64,000 bases of DNA from Actinomycetes bacterium (GTDB lineage: Bacteria; Actinomycetota; Acidimicrobiia; Acidimicrobiales; Acidimicrobiaceae). Below the pieces are notes generated by a model. That model searched no databases. It was not told where the DNA came from and saw only the letters and a list, made by a program, of their open reading frames with translations. Position 1 is the first letter of the stretch, and every line of letters starts with the position of its first letter. Positions 45,464-55,128 of this stretch are shown one piece after another. Made by a program: the position numbers and the translations under genes. The stretch is taken from the NCBI GenBank assembly GCA_021822605.1, contig JAKAQL010000003.1, positions 1-64,000 of the forward strand. The letters are read 5' to 3'.

Positions 45464-46497
45464 TCGCGATCCTCACCGGCAGTGGACTTGCCCTTATCAT
45501 CGCTGTGTTCATCACTCCAATCTTGATCGATCGACAACGTTCACACGGCGTCGGTCAACAGATACGAGAGGATGGGCCGAGTCGCCATCTGGTCAAGGCA
45601 GGGACTCCCACCATGGGTGGCATCGCCATCCTGATCGCCATCGTACTCAGCTATCTGCTCGTCCATTTCCACCTTGGGGTGAGCTTCTCGCGCTCTGGAA
45701 TTCTTGTCGTTGGAGTGACCATCCTCTCCGGTATCATTGGATTGATCGACGATCTTCTCAAGGTGCGTAACCGTCGCAGCCTTGGACTGACCAAGACGGC
45801 CAAGTTTGGAAGCCAAGTCCTGGTGGCCACCGCCTTTGCGATTTTGGCCCATTCATGGGCTCATGTCCCAACGGCGATCTCGTTTGTCCGACTTGGGAGT
45901 CTCAGCATTGGCCTCGGTACCGTAGGCTGGTGCATCTTCGCCGTCTTCGTGGTTGTGGGCACGTCCAATGCGGTCAACCTAACCGATGGCCTCGATGGTC
46001 TAGCCTCAGGGGCGGGTATCTTTGCTTTTGCGGCGCTCGCATTGATCTCCTACTGGATGTTTCGCCACGTCGCTGCCTATGGGGTTCATGACGCGCTCGA
46101 CTTGGCGGTGCTCGCCATGTGCTTTGTTGGGGCAATCCTCGGGTTTCTTTGGTGGAATGCTCCGCCGGCGAAGATCTTCATGGGCGACGTCGGTTCGCTC
46201 GCGATCGGCAGTGGACTTGGTGCTTTCGCGCTCGTCTTACGGCTTGATCTGCTGCTGTTGCTCCTCGGGGGCTTGTTCGTCGTTGAGACCCTCAGTGTCA
46301 TTGCTCAGGTCTTTTCTTTTCGCGTCTTTCATCGGCGGATCTTGAAGATGGCACCTATCCATCACCATTTTGAACTCTATGGCTGGCCAGAGACGACGGT
46401 CCTCATCCGGCTTTGGATTTTCGCGGGGGTCGTCACTGCGATCGCTGTGGGGGCCTTCTACGCTGATTTTCTCTCGCTCGGGAGTTTCGGACGATGA
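45460..46497 (+). CDS. mraY: Phospho-MurNAc-pentapeptide transferase MraY
   Basis: 345 residues with about ten membrane segments. It transfers phospho-MurNAc-pentapeptide to undecaprenyl phosphate, giving lipid I. Motifs: TPTMGGIAIL, GLIDDLLKVRNRRSLG, NLTDGLDGLASG, FMGDVGSLAIGS and MAPIHHHFELYGWPE. The start TTG at 45460 overlaps the murE stop by TTGA. Confidence 0.96.
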   Translation: MIAILTGSGLALIIAVFITPILIDRQRSHGVGQQIREDGPSRHLVKAGTPTMGGIAILIAIVLSYLLVHFHLGVSFSRSGILVVGVTILSGIIGLIDDLLKVRNRRSLGLTKTAKFGSQVLVATAFAILAHSWAHVPTAISFVRLGSLSIGLGTVGWCIFAVFVVVGTSNAVNLTDGLDGLASGAGIFAFAALALISYWMFRHVAAYGVHDALDLAVLAMCFVGAILGFLWWNAPPAKIFMGDVGSLAIGSGLGAFALVLRLDLLLLLLGGLFVVETLSVIAQVFSFRVFHRRILKMAPIHHHFELYGWPETTVLIRLWIFAGVVTAIAVGAFYADFLSLGSFGR

Positions 46498-47879
46498 ATC
46501 TTGCTGGGGCTAGGGTTTTGATTGTCGGTTTTGGAATCAGTGGGCGTGGGGTGGCTGATGCCCTCGCTGATTCTGGCGCGTACCTTTCCTTGGCTGAAGA
46601 CAATGAGTGGCTCCGTGAGCAGGCGAGTATGCGGCAACCGGGGTTCTGGCGCTCTGGAACGATCGCGGAGCTTCGCGGGGAGGCCTGGGACCTCGTGGTG
46701 GTGAGTCCGGGCATCTCACCAGAGCAACTGGGGCTCGAACCCCTCGCCAACAGAGTGATCGGAGAGCTTGAACTCGGTTGGTTGCTTGCGGATGCACCGA
46801 TCACGGCGATCACCGGAACCAACGGAAAAACGACGGTGGCGACCCTGACACAGATGATGCTGGGATCGGATACGGTGCTGTGTGGCAATGCTGGGGTCTC
46901 CTTTGCAGCGGTGGCACAATCAAAGGCGACGCGTTATGTGGTCGAGGCGAGCTCATTCCAACTCACCTGGGCGCCGACGTTCGCGCCAACGTCAGCTACC
47001 TGGACGAACTTCACCCCCGACCATCTTGACTGGCATGGCACGCTTGAGGCCTACCGGCTCGCCAAGGCGAAACTCTTTGCAAACCTCCCAGATGCAGGGA
47101 CGGCGATCCTCAACGCCGATGATGCGGTTGTCGAGGCGACACCGTTGCCCGATGGGATTGAGCGTAGGACATTCTCGATGATAGGTGCTGCTGATTACCG
47201 CGTCACACAGGGTAGCCTCGTTGGTCCAAATGAGGTTGCCCTGATGCCTGTCACATCCCTCGGCCGAGGCGGGCCGATCGGTATCAGCAATGCGTTGGCT
47301 GCATGGGCCTCCGCAGATGCGGCTGGTGCCGATCTCGAGCAGGTGCGTGATGTGTTGGAGCAGTTTACGGGCCTCGAACACCGACAAGAACTCGTTGGTG
47401 AGGCGAATGGCGTTCGGTACGTTAACGATTCCAAGGCCACTACCCCGGTCGCAGCAGCAGCTGGAATCACCTCGTTTGCTCATGTCGTTCTTATCGCTGG
47501 TGGGCGAGGCAAAGGTCTCTCATTCGAACCGATGGTTGCAGCGGCCGAACAGGTCCGCCATTGTGTAACCATTGGTGAATGTGGTTCCGAGATCGGTGAG
47601 CTCTTTCGTGCCCATGGCGTGTCGACAAGCGATGCATCTTCGATGAGGGAAGCGGTGGAGATGGCGACAGCCAAGGCGCACGTGGGGGATGTGGTGCTGC
47701 TGGCACCCGGTGCTGCCTCCTTTGATTGGTATGACAGCTACGCCCAGCGCGGGCTTGACTTCAAAGCAGTTGTTGCCAACATCGTCGGCAAGTCATCGGT
47801 GGGACTAGCGGATGACAGGGGACGTGAAGCTTCGGAGTCCCCGATCGGATCGCGAGACGAAGATGGAGAAGGGGGGTAG
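46494..47879 (+). CDS. murD: UDP-MurNAc-L-Ala:D-Glu ligase MurD
   Basis: 461 residues. N-terminal UDP-binding Rossmann part (VLIVGFGISGRGVADAL), ATP loop ITGTNGKTTVATLTQM, central NFTPDHLDWHGTLEAY and C-terminal FVNDSKATTP-like sequence (RYVNDSKATTPVAAAAGI). It adds D-glutamate to UDP-MurNAc-L-Ala. The ATG start overlaps mraY by 4 bp. Confidence 0.96.
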   Translation: MNLAGARVLIVGFGISGRGVADALADSGAYLSLAEDNEWLREQASMRQPGFWRSGTIAELRGEAWDLVVVSPGISPEQLGLEPLANRVIGELELGWLLADAPITAITGTNGKTTVATLTQMMLGSDTVLCGNAGVSFAAVAQSKATRYVVEASSFQLTWAPTFAPTSATWTNFTPDHLDWHGTLEAYRLAKAKLFANLPDAGTAILNADDAVVEATPLPDGIERRTFSMIGAADYRVTQGSLVGPNEVALMPVTSLGRGGPIGISNALAAWASADAAGADLEQVRDVLEQFTGLEHRQELVGEANGVRYVNDSKATTPVAAAAGITSFAHVVLIAGGRGKGLSFEPMVAAAEQVRHCVTIGECGSEIGELFRAHGVSTSDASSMREAVEMATAKAHVGDVVLLAPGAASFDWYDSYAQRGLDFKAVVANIVGKSSVGLADDRGREASESPIGSRDEDGEGG

Positions 47880-47882
47880 TCG

Positions 47883-48989
47883 GTGACGACCTATGTTCGT
47901 GGTGCACTCGAGAGGATTCGTCTGCAGGCGACGTTCTATTGGCTCGTCCTGATTCTATTAGCCGTTGGCGCCATTCTCGAGGTGGCTGCTGCCTACGTCG
48001 CCACCATCGCTGCCCATGCCTCGATAACCTCCCTGATCAGCCATGAGGTGCTCTGGCTAGTGATTGGAGGAGTGGCTTTCGTCGTGATGACAGTAGTGCC
48101 GTTGCGAGTCTGGCTAAAGTTGGCGCCTCTGTTGCTGCTCGTCGCGGCCGCGATGCTCCTGGCCGTCATGCTTCCCGGAGTCGGTCGCAGCGTGGGGGGT
48201 GCGGATCGGTGGTTTCAATTTGGTCCAATCCAAGTACAGCCATCGGAGTTCGCCAAGCTCGCCCTCGTCCTGTTCTTGGCGCGTCTTGTCACCAGTAGGC
48301 GTCCTACGCAGCTGGTTGGGCCTGTCATCGTGGTCACAGCCCTGATGGCTGGGGTGATCTTCCTCGAACCCGATATGGGTACAGCGATGATCGTCTTCTC
48401 CTTGGGTCTCGGCGCACTCTATGTCGGAGGAGTTCGCGGTCGTGCGTTGACGGCCGTGACGGGAGCATCGGTTCTCATCGGGGTCATCGGCGCTTTTTCG
48501 AGCACCTACCGTCGCCTACGATTACTCTCCTTTTTGCACCCGTGGGAGTACCGAGCCAGCTACTCCTACCAGGAGGTGCAAGCACTCAACTCGTTTGCCT
48601 CCGGTCATCTGCTCGGGACAGGACTAGGTACTGGCTTAGCGAACTGGGGGTATGTGCCCAATGCCCAGACCGACTTCATATTCGCGGTGGTTGGTCAGGA
48701 TTTCGGCCTCTTGGGTTCAGTAGTCATTCTGTTGCTGATCGTTGCCCTGGTAGTCGTCATTTTCCAGCTCTCTGAACAGCTCGCTGATCCTGCTGAGCGC
48801 ACTCTAACCTTCCTCATTGCTGTGTGGCTCATGGTGCAGACTACGCTCAATATTGGTGCAGTGATCGGGTTGCTGCCTGTTACTGGCGTGCCACTCCCAC
48901 TGATCTCCGCGGGTGGTTCCTCGACGGTAGTGACGCTTGCAGCATTGGGACTGGTGGGTGGCGTTCTCCGTAGAAGGCGGATCGTATGA
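47883..48989 (+). CDS. ftsW: Septal peptidoglycan polymerase FtsW
   Basis: 368 residues with about ten membrane segments, SEDS family. Signature GGADRWFQFGPIQVQPSEFAK and LEPDMGTAMI plus NAQTDFIFAVVGQDFGLLG place it as FtsW/RodA; dcw position makes it FtsW. It polymerises lipid II into glycan strands with FtsI. The start GTG at 47883 lies 3 bp after the murD stop. Confidence 0.93.
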   Translation: MTTYVRGALERIRLQATFYWLVLILLAVGAILEVAAAYVATIAAHASITSLISHEVLWLVIGGVAFVVMTVVPLRVWLKLAPLLLLVAAAMLLAVMLPGVGRSVGGADRWFQFGPIQVQPSEFAKLALVLFLARLVTSRRPTQLVGPVIVVTALMAGVIFLEPDMGTAMIVFSLGLGALYVGGVRGRALTAVTGASVLIGVIGAFSSTYRRLRLLSFLHPWEYRASYSYQEVQALNSFASGHLLGTGLGTGLANWGYVPNAQTDFIFAVVGQDFGLLGSVVILLLIVALVVVIFQLSEQLADPAERTLTFLIAVWLMVQTTLNIGAVIGLLPVTGVPLPLISAGGSSTVVTLAALGLVGGVLRRRRIV

Positions 48990-50077
48990 GTCGAGTGGTT
49001 TGGGTTGTGGCTGGTGGCACTGCGGGCCATATCCATGCTGGCCTATCCATGATCGAGGCCTTCGACGATGGGGTACGCCCGGTACTCATCACCACTGATC
49101 GACCGGTCGACTACGCGGTGACCGCCGAGTTAACCTTGGATCCAACCGTCGATATTGCCCGGGTCAGTGGAACCGGGTTTCCCCGAGGGGTTCGGCAGAT
49201 CGCTGCGGCCATGATCGCGAATTCAAAGGCGATCTCGGCAAACCTATCACTCCTTCGCTCCTTGCCTCGTCCGGATATGGTGATTAGCTTTGGCGGCTTT
49301 CACACTCCGCTGGTCTCGCTCGTGGCACGGGCGCGTGGTGCGCGGTCCTATCTGCTTGAGCAGAATGCGGCACTGACGAGATCCAACCGTCTCGTTGGCC
49401 TCTGGTCGAAGGAGATCTTTCTCGCCTGGCCGGTGCCGTTGCCCAAGAGTTGGGTGCGTCGCGCCGCGGTGGTGGGGAATCCTCCGCGCCGCGAGGTCGC
49501 AGCGCTTAGTGACCGAGAGGGTACCCGCGTTGCTCTGGGCTTTGGGGACGACGATATGGTGGTCGTCGTCACCTCGGGTTCGCTGGGGGCTCGCAGCGTC
49601 AACATCGCCACTGTGGAGGCGGCCGAGGAACTTGCGGACCTAACCAGCGTGAAGGTAGTCCATAGCATGGGTTCCAAGAACGGATTAAGCGAGGTGGCAT
49701 CGATGGTCCATAACCCTCGTTACCTATCGCTCGGTTGGGATCCAGGCCTGTATCGCTACCTGAGGGCAGCTGATCTGGTGGTCGCCCGAGCTGGGGCGAG
49801 TACCCTGACTGAGATCGCAGAATTCGGGGCTGCGTCGATTCTCATTCCGTTGCCGAAGTCGCCGAATGATCATCAACGCCGTAACGCGGAAGTCTTTGTC
49901 CGAGCCGGTGCATCAGTGATGATCGAGGATGACACACTTACGGGAACCCGGTTGGCGAGCATGATCCGTGAACTGGTCGAGGATGAGCCGCGGCGCCTTG
50001 GAATGGCGTCGGCTGCCAAGACGCTCGCACATCCACGGGCGGCTAGGTTGATGTGGGACGAGATGGTGAAACAGTGA
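48986..50077 (+). CDS. murG: UDP-GlcNAc:lipid I transferase MurG
   Basis: 363 residues of GT-B fold. The N-terminal GGTAGHIHAGLSMIEAF and the C-terminal UDP-GlcNAc site RAGASTLTEIAEFGAASILI then NDHQRRNAE are typical. It makes lipid II at the inner face of the membrane. The ATG start overlaps ftsW by ATGA. Confidence 0.96.
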   Translation: MSRVVWVVAGGTAGHIHAGLSMIEAFDDGVRPVLITTDRPVDYAVTAELTLDPTVDIARVSGTGFPRGVRQIAAAMIANSKAISANLSLLRSLPRPDMVISFGGFHTPLVSLVARARGARSYLLEQNAALTRSNRLVGLWSKEIFLAWPVPLPKSWVRRAAVVGNPPRREVAALSDREGTRVALGFGDDDMVVVVTSGSLGARSVNIATVEAAEELADLTSVKVVHSMGSKNGLSEVASMVHNPRYLSLGWDPGLYRYLRAADLVVARAGASTLTEIAEFGAASILIPLPKSPNDHQRRNAEVFVRAGASVMIEDDTLTGTRLASMIRELVEDEPRRLGMASAAKTLAHPRAARLMWDEMVKQ

Positions 50078-51432
50078 CTCTTCTCGATGGTGTGCGACGT
50101 GTTCACGTCGTTGGTGTTGGCGGAGCAGGCATGAGCGCGCTCGCCTCGCTATTGCTCGAGGCAGGCTATGAGGTGACCGGCTCTGATCTTAAGGAGTCAG
50201 CAGTTATGGAGCGACTGCGGCTGCTCGGTGCGGCGGTATTCCTCGGTCACGATGCTTCGCATGTCCAAGGGGCGCAATTGGTCGCTTACTCGAGTGCCAT
50301 TGCCTCCGATAATATCGAACTTGTGACGTCGTTGGTGTTGGGCATTCCGATCGCTTCGCGCGCGGAGCTTCTTGTGGCACTCACCCAAGGTCGAGAGGTG
50401 ATCGCCATCTCTGGAACGCACGGCAAGACCACGACGACGTCGATGATTGGGCTCTCGCTGACACAGGCTGGGTACAGCCCGAGCTATGTGATCGGTGCTG
50501 AGTTAAATGAGGCAGGTGCCTCTGGCCACTATGGTTCCTCTCCAATGATGGTTGTCGAGGCTGACGAGAGCGACGGTACCTTCCTCAAGCTCGACCCGAC
50601 GTTAAGCGTGATCACCAACGTGGAACCCGACCACCTGGAGTTCTACGGCGACTTCGATCACCTGAAGGAGGCGTTCGCTCGCTTCGCCCGTGGTTCACAT
50701 CTTCCACCGGTTCTGTGTGTTGAGGATCCGTTCTTGGCGACGCTTGCCACAGGGATGGAGTGTCGAAGCTATGGGTTCTCAGAATCGGCGATGTATCAGA
50801 TCAAGAATGTTTCGATGTCCCCGATCTCGACGGCATTTGAGGTGTTTGAACACAAGAGAAGGCTTGGCAACGTCGAACTCTCGGTTCTTGGACTCCACAA
50901 CATCTTGAACGCTACAGCGGCGATCGCTGCGGTCGCAGCCATGGGTGTCACGCTGGATGAGATTGGCCCATCGCTCAGTCGTTACCTCGGAGTTGCCCGT
51001 CGCTTCCAACACCGCCGCGTTCTTGACTCGGTGCGTATCATCGACGATTACGCACATCTGCCGAGCGAGTTGACCTCGACGATCGCGGCCGCTCGACAGC
51101 TCGGAGCTCGGCGGGTCGTTACCGTGTTCCAACCGCATCGATACTCGAGAACCCGGGCTATCGCCGAGGAGCTTGGCGAAGCGTTGGTAGGGGCCGATGT
51201 CGTGGTGATCACCGACGTCTATGCTGCCGGAGAGGATCCTATTCCTGGTGTCAGTGGCGAGGCGGTCTATGAGGCGGTGCACCGTGTTCTTGGTGATCGA
51301 GCCCATTACTGCGCATCTCGGCATGAGCTGGCACCTTTTGTTCGCGGACTGCTCCAACCGGATGACGTCTGCTTAACCTTGGGGGCAGGCGATATCACCA
51401 TGCTCGACACCGAGCTAGCGGATGTGTGGTAG
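50074..51432 (+). CDS. murC: UDP-MurNAc:L-alanine ligase MurC
   Basis: 452 residues from GTG 50074. The UDP-binding motif is VGVGGAGMSALASLLLEAG, the ATP loop is ISGTHGKTTTTSMIG, then EADESDGTFLKL and the C-terminal FQPHRYSRTRA. It adds the first amino acid of the stem peptide. The GTGA overlap with murG decides the start over the GTG at 50053. Confidence 0.96.
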   Translation: MTLLDGVRRVHVVGVGGAGMSALASLLLEAGYEVTGSDLKESAVMERLRLLGAAVFLGHDASHVQGAQLVAYSSAIASDNIELVTSLVLGIPIASRAELLVALTQGREVIAISGTHGKTTTTSMIGLSLTQAGYSPSYVIGAELNEAGASGHYGSSPMMVVEADESDGTFLKLDPTLSVITNVEPDHLEFYGDFDHLKEAFARFARGSHLPPVLCVEDPFLATLATGMECRSYGFSESAMYQIKNVSMSPISTAFEVFEHKRRLGNVELSVLGLHNILNATAAIAAVAAMGVTLDEIGPSLSRYLGVARRFQHRRVLDSVRIIDDYAHLPSELTSTIAAARQLGARRVVTVFQPHRYSRTRAIAEELGEALVGADVVVITDVYAAGEDPIPGVSGEAVYEAVHRVLGDRAHYCASRHELAPFVRGLLQPDDVCLTLGAGDITMLDTELADVW

Positions 51433-52357
51433 TGAAGTGGACGAGGAACTTCAGCAGACGATCCAGAAGCTGAGAGCTGACGGATTTTTTGTCGTGGAGG
51501 GGGCTCCGTTTGGGGCGAGGACGACCTACCGAGTCGGCGGCCTGGCCGCAGCAGGGTTAGAGCTCTCGACGGTCGAGGAGCTCCAACACCTCCGTGATCT
51601 CCTCGTGGGGAGTGAGGTGAAGATTCCTCTCTTTATACTCGGTCGCGGTTCGAATGTTCTTGTCGCCGATCATGGGTTTTGTGGGTTGCTGATCACGTTA
51701 GGGGCTGGATTCTCCTGGCTGAAGCAGGAGGGCAGGAACGTCGAGATTGGCGGCGCATCCCCTCTCCCGGTGATGGCCAGGAGGATAGCTACGCTTGGGC
51801 TTGGTGGGTTCACCTGGGCAGTCGGCGTACCAGGTAGCATGGGGGGCGCGGTACGAATGAACGCTGGTGGTCATGGCCATGTCCTAGCCGAGACACTTCG
51901 CGAAGCACTACTTGTAGATCTTGAGACCGATGCACCCTCTGCCTGGGAGCCTGTGGGAGCGCTGGAGCTTGGCTATCGATCCTCTTCGATACGGGAGAGT
52001 CAGGTGGTTATCGCCGCGCGTCTTGAGCTCGCTCCAGGTGATCCTAGCGTATTGGCTGGGGAGCTTAGCGACATCGTGGCCTGGCGCCGTGCTCATCAGC
52101 CAGGTGGACAAAACGCAGGCTCGGTCTTCATGAATCCGTCGACGTCCCCCGCTGCGCAGCTGATCGAGGAGAGCGGTCTGAAGGGCTATCGATACCGGAC
52201 TGCGATGGTGTCAGCCAAGCACGCGAACTTCATCCAAGCGGATCCTCAGGGTTCGGCGGACGATGTGTTCCACTTGATGCATGTCGTTGGCGAGACGGTC
52301 AAGCTCAGGACTGGGGTCGAGTTGCGCTCTGAGGTGAGGTTGGTTGGATTCTCGTAG
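51422..52357 (+). CDS. murB: UDP-N-acetylenolpyruvoylglucosamine reductase MurB
   Basis: 311 residues. FAD-binding ILGRGSNVLVADHGF, GVPGSMGGAVRMNAGGHG, and NAGSVFMNPS with the catalytic serine region; the C-terminal SAKHANFIQ matches type I/II MurB. It reduces the enolpyruvyl group to give UDP-MurNAc. Start GTG 51422 overlaps murC by 11 bp; GTG 51437 is possible. Confidence 0.95.
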   Translation: MCGSEVDEELQQTIQKLRADGFFVVEGAPFGARTTYRVGGLAAAGLELSTVEELQHLRDLLVGSEVKIPLFILGRGSNVLVADHGFCGLLITLGAGFSWLKQEGRNVEIGGASPLPVMARRIATLGLGGFTWAVGVPGSMGGAVRMNAGGHGHVLAETLREALLVDLETDAPSAWEPVGALELGYRSSSIRESQVVIAARLELAPGDPSVLAGELSDIVAWRRAHQPGGQNAGSVFMNPSTSPAAQLIEESGLKGYRYRTAMVSAKHANFIQADPQGSADDVFHLMHVVGETVKLRTGVELRSEVRLVGFS

Positions 52358-52519
52358 TGCAGGAGTGGGAGGGACAAAGCCGATGCTGCGTTGCTTGAGG
52401 TTCGACCCCTATCGGGCTAGGTTGTTGGCTCCTCGTTGCAGGCTTCGCGGGAGAAGGCTGTACGAACGGATGTTTGTCCGATCAGGCGAGCGTTCTCTGT
52501 ACGTGAGGTAGGTTCGGGC

Positions 52520-53290
52520 ATGCGCGCAAGTGACGCTCAGGCGGTTCGTGACACGCGATGGCGCAGAAGGCTCCGGAGACTAGCGGTCTACGCGGTGATC
52601 GTTGCACTGACCGGTGCCGCTGGCTGGCTTTACGATGGGCCCAGCTTGCGCGTCCAATCGGTGACGGTTCTGGGTGGTACCGCCAGGGAGCGTAGCCTGG
52701 CTGCTGGTCGGCTGTTGGCCATACTTGGTGGTCGTCACATCTGGTCGGTATCGATCGACGCAGTCACCAACCGATTTTCATCTGAGCGCGTCCTGGGCGC
52801 AGAGGTCCGGCTACATATGCTGGCCACACGGTGGCCCTCTTCGGTGGAGGCGGAGCTCTCCGAGATTCCTCCGGTGGGCTATCTCAAAGATGGCTATGCA
52901 CTGACCGGCACTGGTGCGGTGATCGCTGGCAAGCCACCAGGGCCGGGACCATCTATCTCTCTCTGCCCTCTCGTGCTTACCGCCATGGCGGCCAACTGTC
53001 CGTGGCAACCGGAGGTTGGTGACGTAGTGCCTGCACGGTTTGCCGCCGTCGTTGGGGCTCTTTGGCGGGATCGAGTTCCGAAGGAGAGTGGGGAAGCGAT
53101 CGCTGTTGGCGAGGTGCCCAGGTCTGGAATTGTGATTGGGCTGCCCGGTTCTGCTGAGTGTCTGTTGGGGAGTGGCGTACTTGCTCGCGCGGAGGTGAAC
53201 GCCTGTACGCGCTTTTCTGCGCCAGGGGCTGTTGTCGACGTGATTAACCCAAATAGTCCAGCGGTTCTCCTCAACGATCGTGTAGGCTAG
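52520..53290 (+). CDS. ftsQ: Cell division protein FtsQ
   Basis: About 256 residues from ATG 52520. A basic N-terminus, one membrane helix (LAVYAVIVALTGAAGWLY), then a POTRA-type segment (LRVQSVTVLGG) and a beta domain. FtsQ joins FtsL and FtsB in the divisome core. Primary sequence is weakly conserved, but topology and position between murB and ftsZ support it. The frame is open back to 52436; the earlier start has no clear ribosome binding site. The 80-160 bp before the gene is the largest gap within the dcw cluster. Confidence 0.87.
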   Translation: MRASDAQAVRDTRWRRRLRRLAVYAVIVALTGAAGWLYDGPSLRVQSVTVLGGTARERSLAAGRLLAILGGRHIWSVSIDAVTNRFSSERVLGAEVRLHMLATRWPSSVEAELSEIPPVGYLKDGYALTGTGAVIAGKPPGPGPSISLCPLVLTAMAANCPWQPEVGDVVPARFAAVVGALWRDRVPKESGEAIAVGEVPRSGIVIGLPGSAECLLGSGVLARAEVNACTRFSAPGAVVDVINPNSPAVLLNDRVG

Positions 53291-53398
53291 TCAAATTCAG
53301 AGGTAGCGCTGAGGTTGATCCAACGAGCTGCAGGAATTTTATGTAATTGGAGGCCGTGTGGTGGTTCGAGCCAAGATTCAGCGGAGGTGGGATGCGAA

Positions 53399-54499
53399 GT
53401 GAATGACGCGCAGAATTACATCGCCGTGATCAAGGTCGTCGGTGTCGGTGGTGGTGGTGGCAATGCCGTGAATCGGATGATCGAGGCTGGCCTCAAGGGC
53501 GTTGAATTTATCGCGATCAACACCGATGCCCAGGCGTTACTGATGAGCGATGCTGATATTCGGCTCGATATCGGACGCCAACTCACCCGCGGTCTGGGTG
53601 CTGGCTCCAACCCTGATATTGGCCGTTCGGCGGCTCAGGAGCACAAGGATGAGATCCAAGAGGCGCTGACCGGTGCCGACATGGTGTTCATCACCGCTGG
53701 CGAGGGCGGCGGCACTGGGACGGGTGGTGCTCCGGTCGTTGCGGAGATCGCAAGAGGGATTGGTGCCCTTACGATAGGGGTTGTCACGCGGCCCTTTGGG
53801 TTTGAAGGCAAGCGTCGAGCTGCGCAGGCGGACGAAGGCATTGATCGTTTACGTGAACATGTAGATACGCTGATTGTGATACCTAACGATCGGCTCTTGA
53901 CGATCGCGAATGAGAAGACCTCGATGATCGCTGCCTTTCGAATGGCGGACGATATTTTGTTGTCCGGGGTGAAGGGGATTACCGATCTCATCACCACGCC
54001 AGGGGTTATCAACACCGACTTCGCAGATGTCCGGGCCATCATGGCTTCCGCCGGTACGGCCATCATGGGCATTGGCATCGCTAGTGGAGAGAACCGCGCG
54101 ACAACCGCAGCGCGCAACGCGATCACCTCGCCGCTCTTTGAGACCTCGATCGATGGAGCACAGGGCATCTTGCTCAACGTCGCTGGAGGTACTGACCTCG
54201 GTATCTTTGAACTGAATGAGGCCGCCAACATTATTCAAAATGCAGCCTCCAGCGATGCCCTCATCATTGTGGGTAGCGTGATTGATGAATCGATGGAGGA
54301 TGAGGTGAAGGTCACGGTCATCGCGGCTGGCTTCGACGTCTGGGGTGAGGGCGGCCCGAATCTTCGGGTGACACCTCCGCCGGCTGAAGAGGACCTTGAT
54401 TTTGGCGTACCGGTGGTGCCGCCAGAACCAGCGACCACGCAGGTCGAAACGGATCCAGAGGATCCAGATGATGGCGACGTACCCTTCTTTCTCCGCTGA
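53399..54499 (+). CDS. ftsZ: Cell division protein FtsZ
   Basis: 366 residues from GTG 53399, with GGAGGT upstream. The GTP-binding tubulin signature is [20 protein letters not shown], preceded by [19 protein letters not shown] and [11 protein letters not shown]. The T7-loop and C-terminal domain are complete, and the tail ends in [10 protein letters not shown], the conserved peptide that binds SepF and other partners. It forms the division ring; with no ftsA here, SepF is its likely membrane tether. Confidence 0.97.
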   Translation: MNDAQNYIAVIKVVGVGGGGGNAVNRMIEAGLKGVEFIAINTDAQALLMSDADIRLDIGRQLTRGLGAGSNPDIGRSAAQEHKDEIQEALTGADMVFITAGEGGGTGTGGAPVVAEIARGIGALTIGVVTRPFGFEGKRRAAQADEGIDRLREHVDTLIVIPNDRLLTIANEKTSMIAAFRMADDILLSGVKGITDLITTPGVINTDFADVRAIMASAGTAIMGIGIASGENRATTAARNAITSPLFETSIDGAQGILLNVAGGTDLGIFELNEAANIIQNAASSDALIIVGSVIDESMEDEVKVTVIAAGFDVWGEGGPNLRVTPPPAEEDLDFGVPVVPPEPATTQVETDPEDPDDGDVPFFLR

Positions 54500-55128
54500 T
54501 GATCGCGCTCTCGCTCCGTGAGAGTGGTGTGAGGGTGGTCTTCACCGATCGGGTGGATGTCGTCTCTGAGGCGGTTGCACTGATTGGTGGCGGTGGGTCA
54601 CCCGCACAGCTAAACCAGGTTCATAGCGCGAAGGTAGTCATGATCGACGAGAGCCTGAGCGAGGCCGAGCCCATCGAGGCGGATGGGATCTACATCCCTG
54701 CGGGACACAGAGGACTGGCCTCGATACGGACCGCGGACTGTCTCCCACTCGTTGTTGCGAACCGTAACGGTGATGCTGTGGTTCTTCACGTTGGTTGGAG
54801 GGGTTTGACTGCTGGGATCGTCGAGGCGGGTCTGGCTCACCTTGGTGGGGACGGTCTTGTTGCGGTCATTGGTCCGCATATTCGTTCCTGCTGTTATGAA
54901 TTTCTCGGCCCTGAGCGGTACGTGGTTGCACAGCGCTTCGGTCAAGCGAGTTTTGTTGGCGATAATCTTTCGTTAGAGTTGGCTCTATCGGGTCTACTGT
55001 TGCGCCAACGTGTGCAAGGTGTGGTCTCTGTCGACCAATGCACGTTCTGCAACGATGTCTACCACTCCTATCGGCGCGACGGTACGCCCGAGCGTCAGAT
55101 GACGCTCGTCGGCGCAGGCAGGCCCTGA
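54499..55128 (+). CDS. pgeF: Peptidoglycan editing factor PgeF (YfiH/laccase-domain)
   Basis: 209 residues of the multicopper-polyphenol-oxidase-like Cu-oxidase_4 fold: QVHSAKVV, RTADCLPLVV, LHVGWRGLTAGIVEAG and CCYEFLGPE carry the metal/active-site histidines and cysteines. PgeF enzymes hydrolyse misincorporated L-Ser from UDP-MurNAc; copper-linked oxidase or purine-nucleosidase activity has been reported for relatives. The ATG overlaps the ftsZ stop by one base. Confidence 0.9.
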   Translation: MIALSLRESGVRVVFTDRVDVVSEAVALIGGGGSPAQLNQVHSAKVVMIDESLSEAEPIEADGIYIPAGHRGLASIRTADCLPLVVANRNGDAVVLHVGWRGLTAGIVEAGLAHLGGDGLVAVIGPHIRSCCYEFLGPERYVVAQRFGQASFVGDNLSLELALSGLLLRQRVQGVVSVDQCTFCNDVYHSYRRDGTPERQMTLVGAGRP

